From contig JBDWQJ010000009.1 of assembly GCA_039986595.1 (NCBI GenBank), forward strand, positions 62,001 to 126,000: 64,000 bases of DNA, given 5' to 3'. Position 1 is the first letter of the stretch, and every line of letters begins with the position of its first letter. The position numbers and the translations under genes are program-made. Under the pieces are notes generated by a model. That model had not been told where the DNA came from. It searched no databases and saw only the letters and a program-made list of their open reading frames with translations. Shown here in pieces: positions 50,860 to 60,194 of the stretch. The DNA is from Lentilitoribacter sp039986595. GTDB lineage: Bacteria; Pseudomonadota; Alphaproteobacteria; Rhizobiales; Rhizobiaceae.

Positions 50860-51294
50860 ATGAAGAAGATTTTTCCCTATCTGACATATGCTGGGGCAAT
50901 TCCGTTTGTTATTTGCGCTGTATGTTTGATTTTGAGCATACAGCAATTACCGTTGATTGGATCAGTTGAAAAAGCGCTAACTGTGTACGGCCTTGTTATC
51001 TCAACTTTTTTATGTGGCGCCCATTGGGGACAACATCTTTATTTAAATGAAGGCTCATGGGCGCGGGCTTTGCCAATTATAAGTAACGTCATAGCGGTCC
51101 TGCTCTGGATTGGTTTTTTAATTCTCAGCTTCAAAATGTTAATTGCGATGTTGGTTGCAGCATTTGTGATCTTACTTATTATTGATCGTCGATTATTCTT
51201 GGTAGATTTAATCACCCATCATTACTTTCAAACGCGCCTATTTGTATCATCCATCGTCATCGTCTCACTTATCATCTCAGGAATTTTTTCATGA
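50860..51294 (+). CDS. DUF3429 family membrane protein
   Basis: A 144-residue integral membrane protein with about five hydrophobic segments. 'LTVYGLVISTFLCGAHWGQHL' carries the GAHWG signature of DUF3429 proteins. These small membrane proteins are widespread in marine and soil proteobacteria and have no known function. ATG 50860 follows GAAGG; GTG 50857 also fits. Its stop overlaps the ATG of the oxidoreductase gene by four bases, so the two are translated together. That pairing, rather than homology, is the only hint at its role. Confidence 0.8.
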   Translation: MKKIFPYLTYAGAIPFVICAVCLILSIQQLPLIGSVEKALTVYGLVISTFLCGAHWGQHLYLNEGSWARALPIISNVIAVLLWIGFLILSFKMLIAMLVAAFVILLIIDRRLFLVDLITHHYFQTRLFVSSIVIVSLIISGIFS

Positions 51295-52277
51295 CAAAAA
51301 TCGCGATCATTGGCGCTGGATTATCAGGTCTTACAGCGGCTCAATTGTTAAAAGATTGCGGCGACGTCACCATTTTTGAAAAGTCGCGTGGTGTTGGCGG
51401 TCGCATGTCAACTCGGCGGGCTGAGCCATACTTCTTTGATCATGGTGCGCAGTATTTTACGGCAAAGACAAAACAGTTTCAGGAGTTTATCCAACCATTG
51501 CTTGATCAAGGTATTATTGAAAAATGGAACGCTCATTGTGTGACATTTGATGGAAATAATATCATTGATAAAAAAACTTGGAACGATGGTACGCCCAGAT
51601 ATGTTGGTGTCCCTGGTATGAACCACGTGGCGAAATTTTTAGCAAAAGACATTGATATTAAAGGCAATACGAGAATTGTCTCCCTCAGTCATCAAGACAA
51701 ATGGCAGTTAATGGATGAGCAAGAGCAACAATTTATAGGGTTCGATTGGGTCATATCCACAATACCTTCGCCACAGGCTGCGCAGTTACTGCCTCAAACT
51801 TTTGCATTTCATCGTGATATCAAATCAACCGAAATGAGCCCATGTTTTGCTTTGATGCTCGGCTTTGAAAAAGATTTACCAATTGAATTTGACGCGGCCA
51901 AAATTACCAATTCAGATTTGAGTTGGATTGCGGTCAATAGTCATAAGCCGCAAAGGCCAAGCCCGTTTACTTTGATGGTTCACACAAACCCAGAATTTGC
52001 TGAGGTGCATATCGATAGTGATCGCCAACACGTCATGCAGCATCTAATCAAAGAAACCAGCCGTATTATTGGGTGTGATGTTAGCTCAGCTGATTACAAA
52101 ACCCTTCATGGTTGGAGATACGCCAATGTTCCTCAAAGAGATCAAATCAATCCCGTATTTTTAGATCAAAACCATAAGTTAGCTGCATGCGGTGATTGGT
52201 GTTGTGGTGGACGTGTTGAAGGCGCTTTTACATCAGCTTACAATTTAACAGAAAAACTGAAGGCAGTTATTCAATAG
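51291..52277 (+). CDS. NAD(P)/FAD-dependent oxidoreductase, renalase-like
   Basis: A 328-residue flavoprotein. The N-terminal dinucleotide site 'IAIIGAGLSGLTAAQLL' is followed by 'KSRGVGGRMSTRRAEPYFFD' and 'DHGAQYFTAKTKQF', the pattern of the renalase-like/NAD(P)-binding amine-oxidase group. The C-terminal FAD segment is 'LAACGDWCCGGRVEGAFTSA'. The substrate is unknown; bacterial renalase relatives oxidise off-target forms of dihydro-NAD(P). It is probably a soluble enzyme coupled with the DUF3429 membrane protein. It ends 90 bases before the convergent RES-domain gene. Confidence 0.83.
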   Translation: MTKIAIIGAGLSGLTAAQLLKDCGDVTIFEKSRGVGGRMSTRRAEPYFFDHGAQYFTAKTKQFQEFIQPLLDQGIIEKWNAHCVTFDGNNIIDKKTWNDGTPRYVGVPGMNHVAKFLAKDIDIKGNTRIVSLSHQDKWQLMDEQEQQFIGFDWVISTIPSPQAAQLLPQTFAFHRDIKSTEMSPCFALMLGFEKDLPIEFDAAKITNSDLSWIAVNSHKPQRPSPFTLMVHTNPEFAEVHIDSDRQHVMQHLIKETSRIIGCDVSSADYKTLHGWRYANVPQRDQINPVFLDQNHKLAACGDWCCGGRVEGAFTSAYNLTEKLKAVIQ

Positions 52278-52364
52278 ACATCCCCAATATGGGAGTTAGT
52301 TTGAACTTCATATCGAACGTTTGATGCAGCCAATCTTTGGCCGCACGTTAATAATATCCTTCTT

Positions 52365-52820
52365 TCACTTCACAGGCGTGAATTCTGTTACGGGCCCGAC
52401 TAAACTCAAACAGATTGGTTCGAACACGACGACATGGCTTAAATCTGGTCTTGATCGGGATGAATATAGCATCGCTTGTGCGCCAATTGATCGGGCATCA
52501 TCAGAAATTTCCCATGTAGGCGGGGTTTGCCCGTTTTCATATATTTCTTGCCAAACAATTGATGCATCAGGATCATTTCGTTTGTCTAGTGCTCGCTCGC
52601 ATGTCAAACGCATTGGGACAAGCTTTCGTTCAATACCATCTGTCAGATAACGCTTCATTGCGACAGTAGCCCCTTCTGCGCTTAGTGATGCATAAGCAGC
52701 GATTTGACCAGAATGATGAAATCGACCCGCAGGTGCCCTCGCCGGACTATTTGGCGCGTCGAGCAATTCAACCGGTAAAATTCTCCAAACCGGGATATCA
52801 ATAGGAATTAGTGCTGTCAT
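52365..52820 (-). CDS. RES-domain protein (NAD phosphorylase-like)
   Basis: A 151-residue protein. 'WRILPVELL', 'RAPAGRFHHSGQIAAYASLS' and 'EGATVAMKRYLTDG' follow the order of the RES domain: Arg in GRF (R33), then the strand with the serine-bearing YxSLS and the acidic position nearby (E49). RES toxins degrade NAD and usually pair with a Xre/ParS-type antitoxin. No antitoxin gene is adjacent here. The glutamate position is not fully clear by eye. It may be an orphan toxin, a tamed family member or a metabolic enzyme. It is convergent with the FAD oxidoreductase gene. Confidence 0.6.
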   Translation of the reverse strand: MTALIPIDIPVWRILPVELLDAPNSPARAPAGRFHHSGQIAAYASLSAEGATVAMKRYLTDGIERKLVPMRLTCERALDKRNDPDASIVWQEIYENGQTPPTWEISDDARSIGAQAMLYSSRSRPDLSHVVVFEPICLSLVGPVTEFTPVK

Positions 52821-52919
52821 GCTACGGTGTATAACTTAAAAACGTTCAATTGTCGCTGTAACCTGCATCGCTTGATAATTACCTAGCTGGTTATGTGCTT
52901 GTAAATAAGACATAAAAAA

Positions 52920-52944
52920 ATGGCGCTGAGATTATCAGCGCCAT
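52920..52944. terminator. Terminator of the chemoreceptor gene (copy 2 of a duplicated hairpin)
   Basis: The perfect 10-bp stem ATGGCGCTGA/TCAGCGCCAT around GATTA is identical to 36021-36045, and the flanking bases up to the stop codons are nearly the same. An A run on the left gives the T run for the minus strand. Confidence 0.85.
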
Positions 52945-52975
52945 GATGTGTTATCTTTGTAGTTTGACGAGCGAT

Positions 52976-55723
52976 TTAGAATTCATCCCAGTTACCATCA
53001 TCAGCTTTTGGTGTAGATGAACCGCCACCAAATGCACTTGATAGCTTATTGACCATTGCTTTTGCCGGAGATGGTTTGGATGCATGAGCATTATCCACGG
53101 CAACTGGTGTTGTTGCTCTAACTGATGCTCTCGCAGGAGCAGGCTTTGAAACCGGAGCCGGAGCAGCAGATGGTCTTGCACTTGCACCAGAATTACCACT
53201 TGACTGGTAGGATTGCTGCGCCATTGACTGACTACCAACTTTAAACGTTTGGATTAAGCCTGATAGCGTAACAACTTCATCGGCAATCTGCTGGGTAACG
53301 GCGGTGTTTTCTTCCACCATAGCCGCATTTTGCTGTGTAACCTGATCCATTGAGTTCACCGCTGAGTTCACTTCTTGAATGCCTGCTAATTGCTCAGAAG
53401 CACCTTGTGAGATTGTTTCAATACGTGTGTCAATTTCTGTCACATGCTCAGAGATCTTGGCAAGCGCCTCACCCGTTTGCTGTACCAATTGAACACCATT
53501 GGAAACCTCAGCACCTGATTTATTGATCAGTTCCTTGATCTCTTTTGCAGCACCAGCTGAACGTTGTGCAAGCTCACGAACTTCCTGAGCCACAACCGCA
53601 AAGCCTTTACCAGCTTCCCCAGCGCGTGCCGCTTCAACACCCGCGTTAAGCGCTAGAAGGTTGGTTTGAAAGGCGATCTCATCAATCACATTGATAATGT
53701 TAGTGATATCGCTTGAGGCTTTTTCAATGCCTTCCATCGCAGCCACAGCATTAGACACCACTTCACTTGATTGTTCAGTGTCGTGGCGTGCATCTTTGGC
53801 CTTATCAGATGCTTCTTTAGCGCGTTCTGAGGTTTCACGAACCGTTGCAGTGATCTCATCAAGCGCAGCAGAGGTTTCTTCCAATGAAGCTGCCTGTGTT
53901 TCAGTACGTTGAGACAAATCATTTGTTGCATTACTGATTTCAGTTGAGTTGTCTTTTAGTGTCACAGAAACATCTGTGATACGGCCCATTGTTTCGCTCA
54001 ATTTCGCAACAGACGTGTTGAAATCTGAACGCAAGCGATCCAATTCGCCCTCAAACGGTGTTGAGATATTGGCTGTAAGATCACCTTCGGACAATTGCGT
54101 TAGACCGCGAGCCAACGCATCAATAGCATTGGCAAGTTTCTGAGCTTCCATTTCTTTAAGCTCTTCATTACGCTTACGCTCTTGCTCAGTCTGTGTGCGA
54201 ACTTCTTCACCCTCTTCTTCTAGGCGTACTTTCTCGATGGCACTCATTTTGAATATATCAAGTGCCCGCGCCATTTCACCAATTTCATCGGGGCGTGCTT
54301 TATCAGCGATTTCCGTATTTAAATCACCATTTGCAACATCGCCCATAGCGGCAACCAGACGCCGTATTGGATTTCTAAGCGCTAGCACCAATACTGTAGC
54401 TGCCAACAGACCCAAGACTATGACAAATGCACCTGCAGACAGCGTAATAACACCGGCACGATCTTTTACAGCGATGGTATTGTGTTGCTGGCTATTGGCG
54501 AACGCCAGTACACTGGTCCAAGCTTGACTGATATCTGCAGACGATTGATTGAATACGACCAATACTTCGTCTTCTTTTGCGATCAGATTTGAGGTCAATT
54601 CTGGGATTGCAGCAAGTTGCCCTGGGATCTGTGCACCGATTGCATCTGATAGAAAATCTTTATGCTCAGATTGCTCGATGAGTTTGATGTTCTGTTGAAC
54701 CTCACTCAATTTTGCGTTCAGCTCTGCACCAACTTCCAGGTTTGGTTCGCCCAGCATTTCTGTGATCAATAGCTGTAATTCTGTGCTGCGCGCAAGAAAG
54801 CTGCGAGCTTGCATGATGGTATTTTGTTCTGCACGAATTTCACTATCAAGCGATAAGAAGTTAACTGTTGCTTCGCGTGACGTTTGGGTTGCTAGTCCAT
54901 TAAGTTTTAAAGCGGTTGAGCGCAAACCTGTAGCAAATCTTTGTAACTTGACCATGTTCGGTTTGTTGACCAAGCCACTGTCAACGAGCTTAATAATCTG
55001 CTCACTATTGTTGGTGATCTGATTTTTCAGCGCCACTCGATCATTGGGGATCGCCGACGGCAGCTTCTCTACCAGGGTGAGAATGTCACCCTTAACCTTG
55101 TTCGCAGTAGCGAATGCTTCCTCAGGTGTGCCTGCGCTTGTTATCGATCTTGAAATCGCACTAATGGATTTGCCACCATTTGCTAAGGTGTCAGCCAAAA
55201 CCAGCATATCTCTGACAGCATTTTCCGATGCTGCAAGAATTTGAGAAATGCCTTGAATAGTTACATTTAACCGTTCCCGAACATTATCAATTTCAGTACT
55301 CGTCTCATTAAAAGCTGTCCGCAGAGCTATGTTTTCTCCGCGGATAGCCCATAATCTATCAACGTCAGTACGAAGATGCTCAACCAGAGCCTTGGAACCT
55401 GTAAGAGATTCTATCTCATTTGGATTTTCAGCCAATGACAGGATTTTTTCAGTTTGCTCAAGCTGATCATCCAGGCTTTGCATAACTTGTTGGCGTCGCT
55501 CTTCCGTTTGGTCTTGCAAAAACCCTGTCATATTTATGTAGGTGTTTTTAAAGCCGCTCAGCGCTTCAATACTCGCATTGGTTCCATTGATGCGTTCACC
55601 AAGAAGAGAGCCGGTGAAAAGACTGACGGTCGCCAAACCGATGATGCCAAGTACAAATGGCAAGGACAGAAGGCCCACCTTCGTTTTAATTTCGAAACGG
55701 GCAAGAAATTTATCGAGAAACAT
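52976..55723 (-). CDS. Methyl-accepting chemotaxis protein with helical periplasmic sensor (HBM-like)
   Basis: A 915-residue chemoreceptor. A membrane helix (about 13-35) is followed by a long, all-helical periplasmic domain (about 40-435) like the bimodular HBM sensors, quite unlike the Cache domains of the other three receptors here. A second membrane helix (about 437-460, 'ITLSAGAFVIVLGLLAATVL'), HAMP and signalling domain follow. From about residue 500 to the NWDEF end it is almost identical to the receptor at 36077, linker and terminator included. HBM receptors sense organic acids such as malate or succinate in Pseudomonas; the ligand here is open. The upstream 200 bases hold its promoter. 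Confidence 0.9.
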   Translation of the reverse strand: MFLDKFLARFEIKTKVGLLSLPFVLGIIGLATVSLFTGSLLGERINGTNASIEALSGFKNTYINMTGFLQDQTEERRQQVMQSLDDQLEQTEKILSLAENPNEIESLTGSKALVEHLRTDVDRLWAIRGENIALRTAFNETSTEIDNVRERLNVTIQGISQILAASENAVRDMLVLADTLANGGKSISAISRSITSAGTPEEAFATANKVKGDILTLVEKLPSAIPNDRVALKNQITNNSEQIIKLVDSGLVNKPNMVKLQRFATGLRSTALKLNGLATQTSREATVNFLSLDSEIRAEQNTIMQARSFLARSTELQLLITEMLGEPNLEVGAELNAKLSEVQQNIKLIEQSEHKDFLSDAIGAQIPGQLAAIPELTSNLIAKEDEVLVVFNQSSADISQAWTSVLAFANSQQHNTIAVKDRAGVITLSAGAFVIVLGLLAATVLVLALRNPIRRLVAAMGDVANGDLNTEIADKARPDEIGEMARALDIFKMSAIEKVRLEEEGEEVRTQTEQERKRNEELKEMEAQKLANAIDALARGLTQLSEGDLTANISTPFEGELDRLRSDFNTSVAKLSETMGRITDVSVTLKDNSTEISNATNDLSQRTETQAASLEETSAALDEITATVRETSERAKEASDKAKDARHDTEQSSEVVSNAVAAMEGIEKASSDITNIINVIDEIAFQTNLLALNAGVEAARAGEAGKGFAVVAQEVRELAQRSAGAAKEIKELINKSGAEVSNGVQLVQQTGEALAKISEHVTEIDTRIETISQGASEQLAGIQEVNSAVNSMDQVTQQNAAMVEENTAVTQQIADEVVTLSGLIQTFKVGSQSMAQQSYQSSGNSGASARPSAAPAPVSKPAPARASVRATTPVAVDNAHASKPSPAKAMVNKLSSAFGGGSSTPKADDGNWDEF

Positions 55724-55930
55724 GTAAAAAACCTCGGGGCTGGAAGAAAAAGTCAGCGTTGGGCTAATGATTAGTCCCCGAACAAATCACGCCTGCGCGT
55801 CATGATTATCCGCCTGTCGTGCTTAATAAAAACTAAACGACCATTAGGCACTTGTTAGGTATGAGATGTGATATGATATCGAAAACAAAATTGCGTTTGT
55901 TCTTTTTACGGCGGCTATGTCGTTTTATCC

Positions 55931-56554
55931 TTAAGCGACAATCCGCTTTTCTCGCCGCTTTTTTCGCTTTGCCAAATGATAAAATCGTCTGAGCGTAATG
56001 AGCGATAGTGCAGATGCAAGATATAACAAAGGTTCCATTGCCCAAGTTTTCTTGATCATTACGTAGTGAACCGCACCCAGTATAACGGCAGGATAAACGA
56101 TCAGATGCAGTTTGTTCCACCCCGCTGCACCCAATTTTCTGATCGATAATTTGTTAGAAGTAATGGCCAGCGGCAACAGTAATAAAAACGCAGACACGCC
56201 AATGGTGATATAGGGACGCTTGATAATATCGGTGATGATTTCACCCCAATCAAACTGCATGTCCAGCACGATATAAACGGTAAAATGCGCAACGACATAA
56301 AAGAAACCAACCAATCCCAAAGCCCTGCGGTATTTTAAAAGATTGATCTTTGCAAAACGCATTAATGGTGAAATCGCAAGCCCTGCGATCAAAAATTGCA
56401 GCGCATATTCACCTAAACCATTTTCGAGCACTTTCACTGGATCAGGCCCAAGCTGATTTTGGACAGCTTGATAAAAAAGCCAAATTCCCGGTGCGATGCC
56501 GAAGGGATAAACTATCCAACTTGGCACAAACGTCCATGCTTTATGTTGTGCCAT
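55931..56554 (-). CDS. msrQ: MsrQ heme-binding membrane subunit of the methionine sulfoxide reductase
   Basis: A 207-residue membrane protein of the ferric-reductase-like family (formerly YedZ) with about six transmembrane helices. Histidines for heme binding are seen in 'VVAHFTVYIVLD' and 'KLHLIVYPAVILGAVHYVMI'. It passes quinol electrons to periplasmic MsrP to repair oxidised methionines. The first segment 'VYPFGIAPGIWLFYQAVQNQ' and 'NGLGEYALQFLIAGLAISPL' match the family. It lies six bases after msrP on the minus strand, forming the usual msrPQ operon, although here msrP is first. Confidence 0.92.
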   Translation of the reverse strand: MAQHKAWTFVPSWIVYPFGIAPGIWLFYQAVQNQLGPDPVKVLENGLGEYALQFLIAGLAISPLMRFAKINLLKYRRALGLVGFFYVVAHFTVYIVLDMQFDWGEIITDIIKRPYITIGVSAFLLLLPLAITSNKLSIRKLGAAGWNKLHLIVYPAVILGAVHYVMIKKTWAMEPLLYLASALSLITLRRFYHLAKRKKRREKRIVA

Positions 56555-56560
56555 TCTGCT

Positions 56561-57517
56561 TTAATAAAACTTTGTTAGATCCATGCCCTCATAAAGCGAA
56601 GCGACTTCATCAGCATAACCATTAAACATCTCGGTTTCGCGTTTTTTAGCAAAAATGCCCGAACCAACAAGCCGCTCAGCTTTTTGGCTCCAACGCGGGT
56701 GATCCACTGTTGGGTTCACGTTTGAATAAAAACCATATTCATTTGGTGCAAGCTTGTTCCACGTTGTCGGCGGCTCATTTTCAGTAAAGCTCATGCGCAC
56801 AACAGATTTGATGCTTTTAAAGCCATATTTCCACGGCACGACCAAACGTACAGGTGCACCATTTTGATTTGGCATGTCTTCGCCATAAATGCCAACCGCC
56901 AAAATGGTCAGCGGATGCATGGCTTCATCCATGCGCAGACCTTCTACATATGGCCATTTGAGACCACCAAGACCGCGCTGACCAATCATTTCTTCCGGGC
57001 GTACCAATGTTTCAAATGAAACATATTTTGCACTGCCCTGCGGCTCATAGGCGTTTATCACATCGCGCAACGGAATTCCCACCCACGGAATAACCATGGA
57101 CCAAGCTTCAACACAGCGAAGACGATAGATCCGCTCTTCCATATCAAATTTAGACATGAGATCTTCGATATCCAATTCACCCGGTTTGTTGGTTAATCCA
57201 TCAATCTTAATGCTCCATGGTCGCGTTGTCAGCGAACCTGCATTGGCGCTCGGGTCACCCTTGCCTGTGCCAAACTCATAAAAATTATTATAGCTTTTAA
57301 TGTCTTCAATCGGATTTGGTTCATCAGTAATTGAATATTTGCTTTTGGAAAACTGCATCGATGCAGCAGTTGCTTGAGTGGATTGCAATGCAAGCCCCCC
57401 GGTCAATGCTGCCGCCGATGCAACACCTGCAGCCTTCATGAAACTGCGTCGATTTAGGAAGACCTCTTTAGGCGTGATCTCAGATGAAAGTGGGGTTGGA
57501 TATTTATATACAGTCAT
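56561..57517 (-). CDS. msrP: MsrP molybdopterin catalytic subunit of the methionine sulfoxide reductase
   Basis: A 318-residue periplasmic molybdoenzyme (formerly YedY) that reduces methionine sulfoxide in envelope proteins. A twin-arginine signal 'NRRSFMKAAGVASAAALTGG' (RR at 23-24) directs folded export. The molybdenum-ligating cysteine is C135 in 'RLRCVEAWSMVIPW', and 'RLVVPWKYGFKSIKSVVRM' is the usual cofactor-binding stretch. Length fits the family. It heads the msrPQ pair. The 322-base region upstream is shared with the divergent histidine kinase and must contain its promoter. Confidence 0.94.
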   Translation of the reverse strand: MTVYKYPTPLSSEITPKEVFLNRRSFMKAAGVASAAALTGGLALQSTQATAASMQFSKSKYSITDEPNPIEDIKSYNNFYEFGTGKGDPSANAGSLTTRPWSIKIDGLTNKPGELDIEDLMSKFDMEERIYRLRCVEAWSMVIPWVGIPLRDVINAYEPQGSAKYVSFETLVRPEEMIGQRGLGGLKWPYVEGLRMDEAMHPLTILAVGIYGEDMPNQNGAPVRLVVPWKYGFKSIKSVVRMSFTENEPPTTWNKLAPNEYGFYSNVNPTVDHPRWSQKAERLVGSGIFAKKRETEMFNGYADEVASLYEGMDLTKFY

Positions 57518-57839
57518 ATGTGTTTTCCTCAGCTTACATCTTTGTACGCTGGATAGTCATGAAACCACAAGACAAGATGCCTTAACAAGCAATCAAATTT
57601 AGGTGAGGTGAAAGACATATATCGCGCCTGGATCAAATTATTTTAAAATCAACCTATCCGATTACTAAGTCATTAAATTTAAGGTGTTTTAGTTCAACAA
57701 ACAAAAGTACTTATAGAAGTTTGCGTAAAAGTCAGGCAATCTTGCTCTCGTAGAATTGCTGATTCGACACTTACAGGAATTGTGCAAGACATTCGAAGCA
57801 GTTTAATGCCAATGGGATGATTTGGAGGGTCTTCCATAA
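57518..57839. other. Divergent intergenic region between msrP and the histidine kinase
   Basis: About 320 bases with no convincing gene. It should hold both promoters. GGAGGG near 57825 probably serves the kinase start, although the spacing is long. No clear palindrome or RNA structure is seen. Confidence 0.45.
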
Positions 57840-60194
57840 ATGAACCCAACAATCACGTCGCAAAACCTTAAAACACAACTTGGCACTGTCGCCTTAATTT
57901 GCGTACTGTGCGTTACTTACACAGTTTTTAGCTGGCTTGGATATTTCCTTGTCATGCCTCCCGGCATTGTATCGGTTATGTGGCCCTCCGCTGGCATTGC
58001 GCTTGCATTTGTGTATGTATTCGGGTCACGAATTGCTGCCGGTGTTTTTCTCGGCTCATTTTTAACCCATGCGTTACGTTATGGAATTCCCGACGCGGAA
58101 TCCTTTTCAACTGTGTTGTCTATTGCACTTGGCGCCACGCTGCATGCTGTTATCGGCGGATATTTGATCCGGAAATTTTCTAGTGCTCCGCTGCATTCTG
58201 GAAACTTGCGTGAAATACTTATATTTGTGTTGTGGGGTGGTGTTTTTGCTTGTCTGATTTCAGCGGTAATCGGGACATTTTCCATTGATCGGATTGCCAA
58301 TTTTAGCCCAACAGATTTCTGGCTTCAATTGGGTACATGGTGGCTAGGAGATACACTTGGGGTGATCATGTTTGCCCCCATCACAGTTCTGTTTTTATCG
58401 GGTGCAAGTCCTAATAGCGGTACATCTTTACGATTAAAAGTAATGGTCATCGTTCCAGTTGTAATATGCATCGCTATTTTTGCGGTGCTATTTGATGCAG
58501 CCAAAAAGGAACTAAAATCCCATACATATGATGAATATGCGCGTGAAACTGCAAGCCTCGCCAATGATTTTACTCAAACACTTGCCGTGAACATTACCAC
58601 AATCAAAGCAACAACTGCCTTTCTTGCGGCAACCGATAAAATTACTGCAGATAAGTTTAAGATATTTACCGCGCCACTTTTGCAAAAATCCAAAGGTTTA
58701 TATGGTCTTTCCTGGTTGCCGAAAGTGGACGATATAAATCGAGGCGAATTCTCTCAATCGATCCGAGATGAAGGCTACCCAGATTTTGGCATCATTTCTC
58801 GAAACAGCGACGGACAATTGCAGTCTGCACCAAAGCGGGAAACTTATTTCCCCCTCGCCTATACTGAGCCCTATGCACTTAACAAATCTGCACACGGCTT
58901 TGATGTATATGGCCAAGATGGCGTTTCTGGCGATGTGCGACGAAGTATTCTTGATTTTGCAAAAGTCATAAACAAACCTCGGGCGACAAGCCGGTTTTCT
59001 ATTGTTCAAAAGCAGGATGAATACGGGTTTATTATCTATTCTCCTGTGTTTAAAAAGATGGAAACAAATAAATTAGAGCATGTTGGATATATAAATGGGA
59101 TCTTTGTTTATCCTGACTTGGTCAAAAGCATTGAGGAAAAATTAGCCAGTGCGGACTCGAATTTTTATCTCATTGAATTGCGTGGCAACAAACCGCCACT
59201 TGTTCTTTACGATTCAAGAACAGCAGATAAGAAAGAAGGTTTAATTGAGAGTTATGATCTTAAAGATGTGAACTATACCAGCCATTCAGTCAATGTCGCT
59301 GGTCAAATCTGGCAGATGGTTTTCACCAAAAATGGACAACTCATCACCGGCGATTATCTAAGGTCACTTTGGTTTTTTGCCATTGGTGGTACAATATTCA
59401 CATTGCTCCTCTTTATTATTTTAACGATGATTTCAGCTCGAAATGAATCCGTTGAAAAACTTGTTTCACTGCGAACCGAAGAGCTCAACCGTGCCAATGA
59501 AGAACTAGAAGAGTTTGCTTATCGAACATCGCACGATTTGCGTTCGCCTATTGTTTCATCCGTACAACTGCTCAATTTGGCTGATGACGCGATTAAAGAC
59601 AATGAGACCGAGTTTGCCTCAAAAAGTATCGCCCATGCCAAACAATCACTTGGCAAACTGGAAACACTGATTTCAGATATTCTAACGCTGACCGAAATCG
59701 GTAGCCAAAATGAATCTGAGGCAATACTTGATGTCGCAAAAGCCGTTGACGAAGCACTTGCAAAACTTGACCACGCTGATGGATTTCATCGTTTGAAAGT
59801 TATCAAGGAAATTAGCCTTGAAGGTAGCGTGATCATCAAGCCATCACGCTTTAAACTCATTTTGGAAAACTTGATTTCCAACGCAACGAAATACCAGGAT
59901 CCTAAAAAGGAAGAGCCGTTTCTTAAGATTAGCTGTTTTAGCACTGGCAATAACTTGCATTTGCATGTCTCCGATAATGGCCTTGGCATTGATCCTAGAT
60001 ATCAAAAACAAATGTTTGAAATGTTCAAAAGATTCCACCCAAAAGTTGCTGTTGGCAGCGGTTTAGGACTATATTTAATGCGTAAAAGCGCGCATATTTT
60101 GGGTGGTGATATTGAATATGTTCCGCTTGAGGACGGTTCACTTTTCAAGCTGGTAGTGCCAGCTAGACTTGCAAATAAAGGAGATAGAAATTGA
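57840..60194 (+). CDS. MASE1-CHASE sensor histidine kinase
   Basis: A 784-residue membrane kinase. An N-terminal MASE1 domain has about eight hydrophobic helices (15-215, 'WPSAGIALAFVYVFGSRIAAG'), followed by a periplasmic CHASE domain (about 235-500, 'GLYGLSWLPKV', 'ETYFPLAYTEPY'), another membrane helix (about 508-532) and a coiled linker. The kinase core has phosphorylatable H565 in 'YRTSHDLRSPI', the N box 'ENLISNATKYQ', 'DNGLGIDP' and 'GSGLGLYLMRK'. CHASE domains sense small ligands outside the membrane. Its stop overlaps the response regulator start by four bases, so they are partners. Confidence 0.92.
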   Translation: MNPTITSQNLKTQLGTVALICVLCVTYTVFSWLGYFLVMPPGIVSVMWPSAGIALAFVYVFGSRIAAGVFLGSFLTHALRYGIPDAESFSTVLSIALGATLHAVIGGYLIRKFSSAPLHSGNLREILIFVLWGGVFACLISAVIGTFSIDRIANFSPTDFWLQLGTWWLGDTLGVIMFAPITVLFLSGASPNSGTSLRLKVMVIVPVVICIAIFAVLFDAAKKELKSHTYDEYARETASLANDFTQTLAVNITTIKATTAFLAATDKITADKFKIFTAPLLQKSKGLYGLSWLPKVDDINRGEFSQSIRDEGYPDFGIISRNSDGQLQSAPKRETYFPLAYTEPYALNKSAHGFDVYGQDGVSGDVRRSILDFAKVINKPRATSRFSIVQKQDEYGFIIYSPVFKKMETNKLEHVGYINGIFVYPDLVKSIEEKLASADSNFYLIELRGNKPPLVLYDSRTADKKEGLIESYDLKDVNYTSHSVNVAGQIWQMVFTKNGQLITGDYLRSLWFFAIGGTIFTLLLFIILTMISARNESVEKLVSLRTEELNRANEELEEFAYRTSHDLRSPIVSSVQLLNLADDAIKDNETEFASKSIAHAKQSLGKLETLISDILTLTEIGSQNESEAILDVAKAVDEALAKLDHADGFHRLKVIKEISLEGSVIIKPSRFKLILENLISNATKYQDPKKEEPFLKISCFSTGNNLHLHVSDNGLGIDPRYQKQMFEMFKRFHPKVAVGSGLGLYLMRKSAHILGGDIEYVPLEDGSLFKLVVPARLANKGDRN

